A DNA stretch of 46,062 nucleotides from an uncultured Clostridia bacterium (GCA_934615235.1 CAKTTL010000011.1:1-46062), one strand, 5' to 3'. Positions 8,393 to 16,346 are shown, counted from the first letter of the stretch. Numbers and translations: made by a program. The notes: generated by a model not told the origin, from the letters alone.

Positions 8393-9808
8393 ATGAAAAA
8401 ACTTCTGGCGCTGCTTCTGACGCTGGCGCTGCTGACCTCTTCCGTCCTTGCGCTGGCGGAAGAAGCGCCGCAGACGACGTATTTCGGCATCACCTTCTCC
8501 GATCCCGCCGCGACGGTCACGCAGGACGGCGAAGAGACCGAATTCGACCTCACCGGCCTGACGCTCAGCCTGGAAACGCTTTCTTCCGGCGAAGACGGCG
8601 CGTTCGTCCTCACGCTCGGCGGGCCGGAAGACATCGCGCTTTCCGCCACCGCGAAGGTGGAAAACGGCAGCCTCATCCTCGCTGTGGACGGCGTGAGCAA
8701 GGCGCTCTCGCTCGATCTCGACGCGCTGGCGAACGAATTCCTCTCCTCCCTGCCGGAGGAGGAGCGCGCGCAGCTGTCCGCCCTGCTGGAAGGCGACCTG
8801 AACGGCGTGTTCGATTTCGAAGGCATGCTCGCGTCCTTCCAGGAGAAGCTGACGGTCGAAGAATACGCCGAGACGCAGGAAATCGAATTCCTCGACGGCG
8901 TGCAGACCGCCTCCGGCACGAAGATCGATATGCCGCGCGAAGCGCTGGACGAACTGCTCGCGCTGATCGATCAGGGCACGGAAATGTATGACTACGATTT
9001 CGACGACTTTGACGACGAGTATGACGACGACCTCTACGAGCAGGATGAAGACCCGCAGCTCGACAGCGTCCAGATGGAGCTGTGGCAGGCGGAAGATCGA
9101 CTGAACCTGCGCGCGGACATCCTTGCGAAGATGGACGACGGCAGCGAAACGCCCGCCACGCTGCTCATCGCACTGACGGAAGACGAACAGAGCGGGCGCT
9201 TCATGCTCACCACCGGCGAAACGCTGCTGCTCGACGGCGGCTTTACGACGGACGAACACGGCCTGACCGTGAACGCGACCTTCTACGATGAAGACGACGG
9301 CGAAGCCGAAGGCACGCTGACCTTCACCGCAGGCGACGCGCAGAGCGAAGAAGGCGGCGAATACGACGCGACGAGCGTCACGCTTGTCATCGCCGAGAAC
9401 GACGGCGAAACGCTGAGCATGGAGCTGTTCCTGCGCGACGTCGGCAGCGCGCAGTCCTACTCCTTCTCCCTCTTCGCGGACGACGCTGCGTTCGTCGTCG
9501 GCTATGACGGAGCGCCCGGCGCCGACGCCAACACGACCGACGGCGTGATCTACCTCTATGTCTCCGACGACGAAAACGGTAGCGACTGCATCACCATGAA
9601 GGTAAACGTCTGGACGTGCTCCAGCCCGACCGACGCGCCGCTGCCCGACCTGTCCGAACACGAAATGGTGGGCATGGACGAACTCGAAACCATCGCCGAA
9701 GATTCCGTCGCGATGGGCGAAGTGATGACCGTGCTGGGCAAGATGATGTCCGAGCTTGGCAAGATCCCGCTGCTGAACGCGCTGTTCACCAGCATGTCGG
9801 CCGAATAA
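8393..9808 (+). CDS. Secreted acidic protein of unknown function
   Basis: 471 aa from the ATG at 8393, with AGGAGG at 8376-8381. An earlier in-frame ATG at 8369 overlaps the Shine-Dalgarno and is less likely. A clear signal peptide (MKKLLALLLTLALL, cleavage likely after ALA near residue 21) directs export; no lipobox Cys is seen. The mature protein is strongly acidic with repeated beta-strand-like segments, and near residues 200-222 carries a nearly uninterrupted Asp/Glu/Tyr run (DYDFDDFDDEYDDD) that could bind cations. No family is recognised. Own promoter and terminator make it monocistronic. Confidence 0.75.
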   Translation: MKKLLALLLTLALLTSSVLALAEEAPQTTYFGITFSDPAATVTQDGEETEFDLTGLTLSLETLSSGEDGAFVLTLGGPEDIALSATAKVENGSLILAVDGVSKALSLDLDALANEFLSSLPEEERAQLSALLEGDLNGVFDFEGMLASFQEKLTVEEYAETQEIEFLDGVQTASGTKIDMPREALDELLALIDQGTEMYDYDFDDFDDEYDDDLYEQDEDPQLDSVQMELWQAEDRLNLRADILAKMDDGSETPATLLIALTEDEQSGRFMLTTGETLLLDGGFTTDEHGLTVNATFYDEDDGEAEGTLTFTAGDAQSEEGGEYDATSVTLVIAENDGETLSMELFLRDVGSAQSYSFSLFADDAAFVVGYDGAPGADANTTDGVIYLYVSDDENGSDCITMKVNVWTCSSPTDAPLPDLSEHEMVGMDELETIAEDSVAMGEVMTVLGKMMSELGKIPLLNALFTSMSAE

Positions 9809-9824
9809 AAGCTGATTTTTCCTC

Positions 9825-9859
9825 CCCCGCGTCGAGTGCTTTCGGCGCGGGGCGTATTT
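9825..9859 (+). terminator. Rho-independent terminator after the secreted-protein gene
   Basis: CCCCGCG (9825-9831) pairs with CGCGGGG (9846-9852) around a 14-base loop, followed by a T-rich stretch (cgtatttgtttt). Confidence 0.6.
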
Positions 9860-9964
9860 GTTTTATGGCGGCTTCGCCGCTCACACAGGATTCCGCCCGC
9901 GCATACAATGACACCGGGAGCCGCGCCGCCCCTGGCAAACCGCGCTCCCGAAAGGATGCTTGCA

Positions 9965-11188
9965 ATGGCGGATAATTATCTCGGCTGCAGCAATGGCAGA
10001 ATCCAGTGCGGCCTGGTGAAATATACCAGTTCAACGGAATACCCCATCGGCAGCGGCTGGAACGGAAATCGCGGCCCAACCGGTCCGACCGGCCCGACGG
10101 GGCCCACCGGTCCAACCGGCCCTGCCGGAGGACCGACCGGGCCTACGGGCGCGACAGGTCCGACGGGCCCCACCGGTGCAACGGGTGAAATTGGCGAAAC
10201 TGGCGCTACCGGTCCGACGGGTCCCACTGGCGCAACGGGCGAAACCGGCGCTACCGGTCCCACTGGCCCCACTGGCGCAGCGGGCGAAACCGGCGCTACT
10301 GGTCCGACCGGTCCCACCGGCGCAACGGGCGAAATTGGCGAAACTGGCGCTACCGGCCCCACTGGCGCAACGGGCGAAACCGGCGCTACCGGTCCCACTG
10401 GCCCCACTGGCGCAACGGGTGAAATTGGCGCTACTGGTCCGACCGGTCCCACCGGCCCGACTGGCCCCACTGGCGCAACGGGCGAAATTGGCGAAACTGG
10501 CGCGATCGGACCTACCGGCCCCACCGGCGCATCGGGTGAAACCGGTGCTACCGGACCTACCGGCGCAACGGGTGAAACCGGCGCTACCGGACCGACGGGT
10601 CCCACTGGCGCGACGGGCGAAACCGGCGCTACCGGTCCGACTGGTCCCACCGGTGCAACGGGCGAAACCGGTGCTACTGGCCCGACTGGCCCCACCGGCA
10701 CTACTGGCGAAACCGGCGCTACCGGTCCCACCGGCCCCACCGGCGCGTCAGCGCCCGAAAACACCAGCCTCTACTCCGAACGCACAACCGGCACGCCGGC
10801 CGTCGCGCAGAACGCCGCCGTGCCCTTCGGCACCGTTTCCTCCACGTCCGGCGACGTTTCCTATGACGCGGCGACCAACGCCTTCACCCTCGCCAGCGCG
10901 GGCACGTATCTGTTCATCTGGAATGTGCTCGCCGTCTCCGGCGCAATCGGCGACGATATCGTCCTCACGCTGACGAACGAAACCGGCACGAACCTCGCTT
11001 ATTCCGGCAAGAAATTCGAGACGGCGGGCGGAAGCGAGCTCGTTTCCGGCAGCGCCGTCGTCACCGCCGCTGCAGGCGACGTGATCATGCTGCGCAACGG
11101 CTCCAGCCAGTCCGTCACGCTCTCGGACGTCATTGGCACCGGCGCGAACGGCTTCGTTTCCAGCATGACCGTCGTCCGCCTGACCTGA
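9965..11188 (+). CDS. Collagen-like GPT-repeat surface or exosporium protein
   Basis: 407 aa from the ATG at 9965 (GAAAGGA upstream). A 36-residue head containing two Cys (residues 8 and 15) is followed by about 224 residues of perfect Gly-X-Y triplets dominated by GPT, GAT and GET, then a globular C-terminal domain of about 147 residues (about 261-407). The layout and the beta-rich C-terminal domain resemble BclA/BclB exosporium glycoproteins of spore formers, in which the GPT threonines are glycosylated. No signal peptide is seen, as expected for a spore-surface protein made in the mother cell. Nearby germination genes fit a spore role. Repeat number is likely to vary between strains. Function is inferred from architecture. 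Confidence 0.82.
   Translation: MADNYLGCSNGRIQCGLVKYTSSTEYPIGSGWNGNRGPTGPTGPTGPTGPTGPAGGPTGPTGATGPTGPTGATGEIGETGATGPTGPTGATGETGATGPTGPTGAAGETGATGPTGPTGATGEIGETGATGPTGATGETGATGPTGPTGATGEIGATGPTGPTGPTGPTGATGEIGETGAIGPTGPTGASGETGATGPTGATGETGATGPTGPTGATGETGATGPTGPTGATGETGATGPTGPTGTTGETGATGPTGPTGASAPENTSLYSERTTGTPAVAQNAAVPFGTVSSTSGDVSYDAATNAFTLASAGTYLFIWNVLAVSGAIGDDIVLTLTNETGTNLAYSGKKFETAGGSELVSGSAVVTAAAGDVIMLRNGSSQSVTLSDVIGTGANGFVSSMTVVRLT
10073..10744 (+). repeat. In-gene collagen triplet repeat tract
   Basis: About 224 Gly-X-Y codon triplets with a higher-order unit that reads GPTGPTGATGETGAT or GPTGATGEIGETGAT. Copies differ mainly at third codon positions, so DNA identity is broken while the peptide is preserved. 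Nine-base GGCGAAACC/GGCGCTACC blocks recur and could recombine. Confidence 0.9.
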
Positions 11189-11195
11189 CATGCAA

Positions 11196-11223
11196 GCGCC
11201 CCTCCGCTCTTCGCGAAGGGGCG
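11196..11223 (+). terminator. First copy of a duplicated hairpin, lacking a T-tail
   Basis: GCGCCCCT and AGGGGCGC arms around a 12-base loop, 8 bases after the collagen-gene stop. The same hairpin recurs at 11444-11472 with a T-tail. Without its own T-run this copy is a weak terminator. Confidence 0.5.
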
Positions 11224-11226
11224 CCG

Positions 11227-11418
11227 AACCATCGAAAAACTGACGTTTTGCGATGGTTGGGGACCCGCCTTCTGAAACGCTGCGGCGTTTCCGAGCGAAG
11301 GCGGGGCGGAGAAGGGATTTCCAACCGCAAACGCAAGCGTTTGCTCTTTTGGAAATCCCGCATTTTCACCGCACATGTCGCTGAAAATGATTGAAAATGA
11401 GAGGGCTGCGGCCCTCTC
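11227..11418. repeat. Array of consecutive long hairpins between two copies of a terminator
   Basis: No gene is seen here. In order: AACCATCG/CGATGGTT (11227-11258, inner AAAAC/GTTTT); CCCGCCTT/AAGGCGGG (11264-11305) enclosing AAACGC/GCGTTT; an 11-bp arm GGGATTTCCAA/TTGGAAATCCC (11314-11359) enclosing GCAAACGC/GCGTTTGC; and GAGAGGGC/GCCCTCTC (11399-11418). The whole block is bracketed by direct copies of the terminator hairpin. It may be a structured RNA or a palindromic non-coding mobile element. Confidence 0.65.
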
Positions 11419-11443
11419 AAACTTTCCCAGGAACTTTTGACAA

Positions 11444-11477
11444 GCGCCCCTCCGCTCTTCGCGAAGGGGCGCTTTTT
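11444..11477 (+). terminator. Rho-independent terminator, second copy of the duplicated hairpin
   Basis: GCGCCCCT...AGGGGCGC followed by TTTTT. This copy has the T-tail and is the likely end of transcripts from the collagen-like gene. It sits 13 bases from the end of the convergent ABC gene. Confidence 0.75.
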
Positions 11478-11489
11478 CTGCAATCAATT

Positions 11490-12158
11490 TTATTCCTGCC
11501 TCGCGCGGCCGTCCTCCAGCACGATTCGCCCGTCTGCGAATTTCTCCAGCGTCGGATCGTTCGTTGCGATCACCGCGCAGCGGCCTTCACGGCGCGCGAA
11601 AGCCACCAGCAATTGCGCAACCCCCGCCGCGTTTTCCACGTCAAGATTTCGCGTCGGCTCGGCAGCGAGGAGGATCTGCGAATCCGCGGCCAGCGCGCGG
11701 GCAATCGCCACCCGCTGCTGATCGCCTCCGGAAAGCATCGCCGGGCTCAGCGCCGCGAACGAACGCGGCAATCCCACCGAATCGAGAATTTCCAGCGCCC
11801 GCTCGATCGCCTTTCCCCGCGCGGTTCCATGCACGCGCAGCGGCATGGCGATGTTTTCCGCAACGTCCATCTGCGGCATGAGGTTGTTCTTGTCAAACAG
11901 CATTGTCGCCACATCGCGCCGGTAGCGGTTCATATGCCAGCGGCGAAGCCGCCGGCCGTCCAGCTCGAGCGCGCCGCTCTCCGGCGCAATCTGCCCCGCC
12001 AGCAGCTGCAGAAGCGTCGTCTTGCCGCTGCCGCCCTGCCCCGTCACCACGTAGAGCCGGCCGGACGCAAACGTCGCGCTTACGTCGCGCAGGACGGGCA
12101 TCTCCCGCTTCCCCTGCCGGTAAACATACGAAAGATTTCTCGCGCACAGCTCTCTCAT
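11490..12158 (-). CDS. Orphan LolD/MacB/FtsE-type ABC ATPase with altered catalytic residues
   Basis: 222 aa single nucleotide-binding domain. Walker A GQGGSGKTT (about residues 39-47) and signature LSGGDQQR are intact, so ATP binding and dimer contact look possible. Three catalytic positions are changed: the Q-loop Gln is Asp (MLFDKNNL), the Walker B Asp is Ala (ILLAAEPT, catalytic Glu kept), and the switch His is Asn (IATNDPT). No permease gene adjoins it. The start is supported by AGGAGG about 10 bases upstream. It has its own promoter with an overlapping inverted repeat. It may bind ATP with little hydrolysis and act as a regulator; alternatively it is a decaying gene, although the frame is fully open. 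Confidence 0.8.
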   Translation of the reverse strand: MRELCARNLSYVYRQGKREMPVLRDVSATFASGRLYVVTGQGGSGKTTLLQLLAGQIAPESGALELDGRRLRRWHMNRYRRDVATMLFDKNNLMPQMDVAENIAMPLRVHGTARGKAIERALEILDSVGLPRSFAALSPAMLSGGDQQRVAIARALAADSQILLAAEPTRNLDVENAAGVAQLLVAFARREGRCAVIATNDPTLEKFADGRIVLEDGRARQE

Positions 12159-12174
12159 GACGCGCCGCAGCCTC

Positions 12175-12197
12175 CTGAAACGAAAAGTACGTTTCAG
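12175..12197 (-). promoter_or_regulatory. Perfect 8-bp inverted repeat in the leader of the orphan ATPase gene
   Basis: CTGAAACG-7 bases-CGTTTCAG. It covers the expected transcription start and abuts the AGGAGG ribosome binding site, overlapping the -10 by two bases. It could be an operator or an RNA hairpin that hides the Shine-Dalgarno. Confidence 0.5.
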
Positions 12198-12224
12198 TAT
12201 ACATCACCCGCTGCAAACGCACAA
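12196..12224 (-). promoter_or_regulatory. Sigma-A type promoter of the orphan ATPase gene
   Basis: On the minus strand TTGTGC, 17-bp spacer, TATACT. It lies directly after the gerC stop, so the ATPase gene can be transcribed independently of the germination operon. Confidence 0.55.
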
Positions 12225-12231
12225 GATAATT

Positions 12232-13371
12232 TTACATCGTCTCCGACGTGGACGCGCGCACTTTCACCTTCACCTGCGCCTGCCGGTAAAGCCGCTGCCA
12301 TTCCGCAGTATCCCACTGGTCGAGCGTATACACGCTGCGCGCGGCGATCCCCTCAAAACCGACCGGATCGGAGCCCAGCCGGCAGAGATGATCGAACAGC
12401 CCGCTCAGCGCGCGTTCCAGTTCCCGCTCGACCGCATCCGTGTCCACCGGCCTGTTGCCGACGGGATACGCCGTAATCGAAAGCTCGCAGGAAAGCGCGC
12501 ATTCGCCGTTTTCTTTTGCCGCGCGCAGCGCGGTTTTATCCAGCCGGTGCAGACGGCAGTAATCGCCGTTCACCTCGAAGGGAATTTCCTCCGTCGTGTG
12601 CATGATGAACGACAAAAGCTCCATCTGCGCGCCGGTGAGCGTGCCCACCATGCGCCCGCCCGAAATCACCGCCGCGCCGAGATACTCCGCCGGGTCGCCG
12701 CCCTGATAGGGCAGTTCGCCCGCAATCGCGTCCAGCGGGTTATCGTGCATTGCGAACGCCTCGCCCTTCGTTTCGTTCACGGCGACGAGCGGCAAAAGCG
12801 GCGTGCGCCACGATTCGCGCATCTCCCGGCGCGCAAGGCCGAGCATCGAAACGGGAATGTTGCCCAGATTCCCGTATACGCCCAGGCTCGTTTCAATCGT
12901 CGCCGAAAGGCGCACGCCCAGAAACGGCGTCTGGTTTTTAAGAAACTCCGACGCGGGCGCGGTCGATACGGCCAGCAGCGCCGACTGCTTCAGGCGCGGC
13001 GCGGCGAGAACGCTGTCGAGCAGGTCTATAAACTGCGCGCTTCGCGCGGCTCTTTCAGATACCACAACCTGCAGAAGCTGCGAAAAGTTCAGATGACGCG
13101 GAATCGTCGCGCGCAAAACGCGAAACGCGTCCTTGAGGCTGGCCGCCGACACGCTGACCACCTCGTAGGAACCGTTGGAGGTATCCTTCTCCTCCCCTCC
13201 GCCTGATTTGGCCGACGGCAGCACGAGCGTCAGCTTCACCGCGCGCCCGTCCTCCGCCATGTCCACGCCCATGGACACGATAAACGTCTGATCCTCCACC
13301 TCCACGCCGCCGCGCAGCCCCACCAGCACGCACAGCGCCACGAAGACGGCCGCGATGCTACCTCTGCGCAC
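12232..13371 (-). CDS. Spore germination protein, Ger(x)C family
   Basis: 379 aa from the GTG at 13371, chosen because GGAGGAGGAAG precedes it; the open frame extends further upstream without a better start. Ger(x)C proteins are the third, normally lipid-anchored subunit of germinant receptors at the inner spore membrane. After an N-terminal hydrophobic segment the typical opening VEVEDQTFIVSMGVD is seen. The usual lipobox ending in Cys just before this point is missing: the position reads VGLRGG, with the only nearby Cys inside the hydrophobic helix. The gene overlaps gerB by 14 bases and is last in the operon. Confidence 0.85.
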   Translation of the reverse strand: MRRGSIAAVFVALCVLVGLRGGVEVEDQTFIVSMGVDMAEDGRAVKLTLVLPSAKSGGGEEKDTSNGSYEVVSVSAASLKDAFRVLRATIPRHLNFSQLLQVVVSERAARSAQFIDLLDSVLAAPRLKQSALLAVSTAPASEFLKNQTPFLGVRLSATIETSLGVYGNLGNIPVSMLGLARREMRESWRTPLLPLVAVNETKGEAFAMHDNPLDAIAGELPYQGGDPAEYLGAAVISGGRMVGTLTGAQMELLSFIMHTTEEIPFEVNGDYCRLHRLDKTALRAAKENGECALSCELSITAYPVGNRPVDTDAVERELERALSGLFDHLCRLGSDPVGFEGIAARSVYTLDQWDTAEWQRLYRQAQVKVKVRASTSETM

Positions 13372-14536
13372 GGCGCTTCCTCCTCCTGATTTGCAGAATC
13401 GGCCAGACAATCCATGCGGGCAGCGCCAGCGCCAGCGCGCGCAGCGCGTGCCCATGCTCAAAAACGGGATACAGCTTATCGTCCGGGCAGAAAATGACGG
13501 GCACGCAAAGCAGGCACGCGCAGAGCATCGCCCTCCCCTGTTTTTTCGTCCGCCACACGCCGGCCAGCAGCATCCCGCAGCCCGCCAGCGAAGCGCCCGC
13601 CCCCGCCAGCAGCACCAGCATCAGCACAAACTGATACAGCACGCGGAAAAACTGCGCCTTTGGCAGGTATTCAATCGCCAGCATCATGCGGATCCCGCCG
13701 GCCGCAGCGTTTTCCACCCCCTGCGGCGCGACGGACAGATTCGCCAGCAGCGTAAACGCTCCTGCCAGCAGCGCGCCCGCAACGGCCGCCCGGCAGCCCA
13801 CGCCGAAGCGCGGCGGCTTCGCGCTGCCCGTCAGGCGCGGCAGCATGCCCAGCATCGCCGCGCCCGCGCCGCTTCCCAGCGCGAACGGCGCGGCCGACAG
13901 CGTCTCCCCGACGGATTTGCCCAGAATCGGCACCAGGTTGAGCGTGCTCGCGTTGAGCAGCATCAGCAGCGCGGAAACCGCCAGCATGCCGCCCATCACA
14001 AACCGCAGCGCCTGCATCCCGCGCGAAAACCCGCGCGCCCGGCAGCGGCAAAGCATCAGTCCCAGCGTCAGCAGCGCAATCAGCGCCACGCGCGAGTCGC
14101 TGGCCTGCTCGATGACGTACAGGCGAACGAAGCTGGCCAGCACCGTCAGCAAATACGCCGCGTTGACCAGCAGCGCCACAGCCGACGCGAGCGACAGCAG
14201 CGCCCCAGCAGGCGCGCCCAGCGCCAGACAGAGCGCCTCGTCGTAGGTCAGCGCCCGTTCTCCCCCGGCGCGCATTACGCCCCAGGCGGGCAGCCACGTC
14301 AGCATCGCGCCCACGAGCGTGCCCAGCGTGTTCACCCACCACGCCGCCGAACGCGCCCGCGACAGCACCATGCCTGTACCCATCACCAGGCCGAAGGCGA
14401 ATACGGTCAGAAGCGTCGTCCAGCCCCACGACGCGTTCTCATCCGCCACCCAGCCGGGATGGCCATCCACGCTCGGCGGCGGCCCGTCGCCCGCGCGCAC
14501 GCGAATTTTCGAAGGTACGGGGCGTTTATTCGTCAT
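13358..14536 (-). CDS. Spore germination permease, GerB family
   Basis: 392 aa from the ATG at 14536 with AAAGGAG upstream. About ten hydrophobic helices of the amino acid/polyamine/organocation permease fold; GerB subunits bind the germinant. The segment LNLVPILGKSVGE matches the conserved GerB loop (usually NLxPLLGxG). The N-terminal about 45 residues form a hydrophilic lead. It overlaps gerA by 11 bases and gerC by 14 bases. Germinant specificity cannot be read from the sequence. Confidence 0.85.
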   Translation of the reverse strand: MTNKRPVPSKIRVRAGDGPPPSVDGHPGWVADENASWGWTTLLTVFAFGLVMGTGMVLSRARSAAWWVNTLGTLVGAMLTWLPAWGVMRAGGERALTYDEALCLALGAPAGALLSLASAVALLVNAAYLLTVLASFVRLYVIEQASDSRVALIALLTLGLMLCRCRARGFSRGMQALRFVMGGMLAVSALLMLLNASTLNLVPILGKSVGETLSAAPFALGSGAGAAMLGMLPRLTGSAKPPRFGVGCRAAVAGALLAGAFTLLANLSVAPQGVENAAAGGIRMMLAIEYLPKAQFFRVLYQFVLMLVLLAGAGASLAGCGMLLAGVWRTKKQGRAMLCACLLCVPVIFCPDDKLYPVFEHGHALRALALALPAWIVWPILQIRRRKRRAQR

Positions 14537-16058
14537 CCGGCTTCTCCTTTTCCCATGCGCGGGCACGGCCGCGCGCGCGCAGAATCTGCGCGGGGTTTGA
14601 AAGATAATTGCGCACGCGCTGCTGCCAGAGCGGATAGCGCGTCAGCAGGTCGGGGTTGTGCATTCGCGCGGGCGCGAAAGGATAAAACACCGGCACGCCC
14701 ATCGAGGTCATGGAGCATAGCTCCCCAAAGAAAAAAAGCATCGCCAGCGCAATTCCGAAAAGCCCGCCCAGCGCCGCCGAGAGCGAAAACGCCAGCTGCA
14801 GCATGCGAAAGGCCAGAGAGAGGTTATAATCGGTAATCAGCAGCGAACCCAGGCCCGCCACAGCCACGATGATAATCAGCATGGGCGAAACGAGATCGGC
14901 CGTTACCGCCGCCTGGCCGATAATCAGCGCGCTGACCACGCCCAGCCCCTGCCCGAACGCCCCCGGCACGCGCGCTCCGGCCGTGTTGATCAGATCAAGC
15001 GCAAGCCCCATCAGCAAAAGCTCGAAAAACACCGGAACCGGCACGCGCGACTGGGTTTCGTAAATGCTCGTCATCAGCGCCAGCGGAAGCACCTCGTTGT
15101 GATACGACAGAAGCGACAGGTACACCCCGGGCAGGAACAGCGTCAGAATCATTCCGATCACCGACACCAGCCGCAGGAACGTGCCCGACTGGAACCGCAG
15201 AAACGCCACATCCGGAAAATGCAGCATATGCATCAGCGTCGCCGGAACGCCCAGCGCCTGCGGCGAGCCGTCCATCAGCAGCACGGCCATGCCCTCCAGC
15301 AGGAAGGACGACGCGCGGTCCGGCCGTTCCGTGTGCGCAAACTGCGGAAAGATGGAGTACGGCGAATCCTCCAGCAGCTGCTCGAGCATCTCCAGATTGG
15401 AGACGTGATCCATCTCGACGCGCGTCATCCGCCGCCGCGCCTCGGAGACGATCTGCTCGTTGCACACGCCGTCGAGATAAATCAGCGCCGCGCTCTGCGG
15501 CGCGCCCGTGCCCACCTCGACGATTTCGGCCACGAAGCGCGGCGAGCGCACGCCGCGGCGCAGCAGCGTCAGGTTCGATTTCAGGCTCTCCACAAACGCC
15601 TCGTGCGCGCCGATCACGGTCGTCTCGCTCACCGGCTGATCTACCCCGCGCTTGACGAAACCCTTCGTATCGATCACAAGCGCCTCAGCGCAGCCGTCGA
15701 AAAACAGCGCCGTATCCCCGCCGAGAACGGCGCTCATCACCTCGTCCAGCTTTTCGGCGGGTTTCAGCGCGCAGGAAGAGAGCACCTCGCCCGCAGCGTA
15801 TTCGGCGAGGTTTTCGTTCTCTGCCGCGCAGGGCGCGGCTTCCAGCAGCGGGCGCAAAACGTGCTGGCTGACAAACTTCGCGTCGGCCATGCCGTCGAGA
15901 AAGAACGCCGCAGCGCCCCTCCCGGCGAAAACGATGCGGCGCGCCGTCACGTCGGTGTTGCGCCCGGCGCGCAGCTTTTCCTTCAGACGGGCGAGGTTGT
16001 ATTCGAGCGTGTTGGAAACGGGCTCCGCGATTGCGTCGCGCAACGGATCATCCGGCAT
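14526..16058 (-). CDS. Spore germination protein, GerA family
   Basis: 510 aa. GerA subunits form the oligomeric ion channel of the germinant receptor. The N-terminal about 290 residues are soluble, with the typical phosphoprotein-like segments (TDVTARRIVFAGRG, LFFDGCAEALVIDTKGF, DGVCNEQIV), and the C-terminal half contains about five membrane helices, including the PVPVFFELLLMGLALDLI region conserved in the family. Ends with a basic tail. GGAGGCG precedes the start. First gene of a three-gene gerA-gerB-gerC operon, divergent from tRNA-Ser. I see no convincing sigma-G promoter upstream. Confidence 0.93.
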   Translation of the reverse strand: MPDDPLRDAIAEPVSNTLEYNLARLKEKLRAGRNTDVTARRIVFAGRGAAAFFLDGMADAKFVSQHVLRPLLEAAPCAAENENLAEYAAGEVLSSCALKPAEKLDEVMSAVLGGDTALFFDGCAEALVIDTKGFVKRGVDQPVSETTVIGAHEAFVESLKSNLTLLRRGVRSPRFVAEIVEVGTGAPQSAALIYLDGVCNEQIVSEARRRMTRVEMDHVSNLEMLEQLLEDSPYSIFPQFAHTERPDRASSFLLEGMAVLLMDGSPQALGVPATLMHMLHFPDVAFLRFQSGTFLRLVSVIGMILTLFLPGVYLSLLSYHNEVLPLALMTSIYETQSRVPVPVFFELLLMGLALDLINTAGARVPGAFGQGLGVVSALIIGQAAVTADLVSPMLIIIVAVAGLGSLLITDYNLSLAFRMLQLAFSLSAALGGLFGIALAMLFFFGELCSMTSMGVPVFYPFAPARMHNPDLLTRYPLWQQRVRNYLSNPAQILRARGRARAWEKEKPDDE

Positions 16059-16127
16059 GAAAACGCCTCCTTTGGCGCATATCGTGCCCGAATTCCCCGC
16101 AAAATATAGGGAAATACAAAAAAACTG

Positions 16128-16157
16128 TTGACATACAGGCTGAAAATGTGGTATTAT
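16128..16157 (+). promoter_or_regulatory. Promoter of tRNA-Ser
   Basis: Consensus TTGACA (16128-16133), 18-bp spacer, TATTAT (16152-16157), 23 bases before the tRNA. Confidence 0.75.
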
Positions 16158-16180
16158 ATTTCCCGCTGGAGCACTGCTAT

Positions 16181-16268
16181 GGAGAGATGGCTGAGTGGTC
16201 TAAGGCGCACGACTGGAAATCGTGTGTACGTTAATAGCGTACCATGGGTTCAAATCCCATTCTCTCCG
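16181..16268 (+). tRNA. tRNA-Ser (anticodon GGA)
   Basis: Class II tRNA of 88 bases. The acceptor arms GGAGAGA and TCTCTCC pair, the D-arm reads GGCTGAGTGGTCTAAGGC, the anticodon loop CTGGAAA contains GGA at 16215-16217, a long variable arm (GTACGTTAATAGCGTAC) is characteristic of serine tRNA, and the T-arm has GGTTCAAATCC. CCA is not encoded. It decodes UCC and UCU. Confidence 0.97.
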
Positions 16269-16273
16269 TGCTG

Positions 16274-16310
16274 AAAACCCCTTGAATCGAAAGATTCAAG
16301 GGGTTTTGCT
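16274..16310 (+). terminator. Rho-independent terminator of tRNA-Ser
   Basis: A 15-bp stem AAAACCCCTTGAATC/GATTCAAGGGGTTTT (16274-16288 and 16293-16307) with a GAAA tetraloop; the stem end supplies the T-run. Confidence 0.9.
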
Positions 16311-16316
16311 TTGCCG

Positions 16317-16346
16317 GGGTATATCTGAAATTTTTCAGATACGCCC
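16317..16346. repeat. Minimal inverted-repeat pair resembling the ends of the MITE at 23.2 kb
   Basis: GGGTATATCTGAAA (16317-16330) faces TTTCAGATACGCCC (16333-16346), followed by TA. The right arm read inwards matches the first 16 bases of the 23179-23338 element at 15 positions. It may be an internal deletion product of that element or simply a hairpin terminator for the small minus-strand gene, though no T-run follows. Confidence 0.5.

Noticed and set aside
10073..10744. CRISPR array or tandem DNA repeat
   Set aside because: The periodicity is a collagen Gly-X-Y codon repeat inside an open frame; there are no constant repeats with unique spacers.
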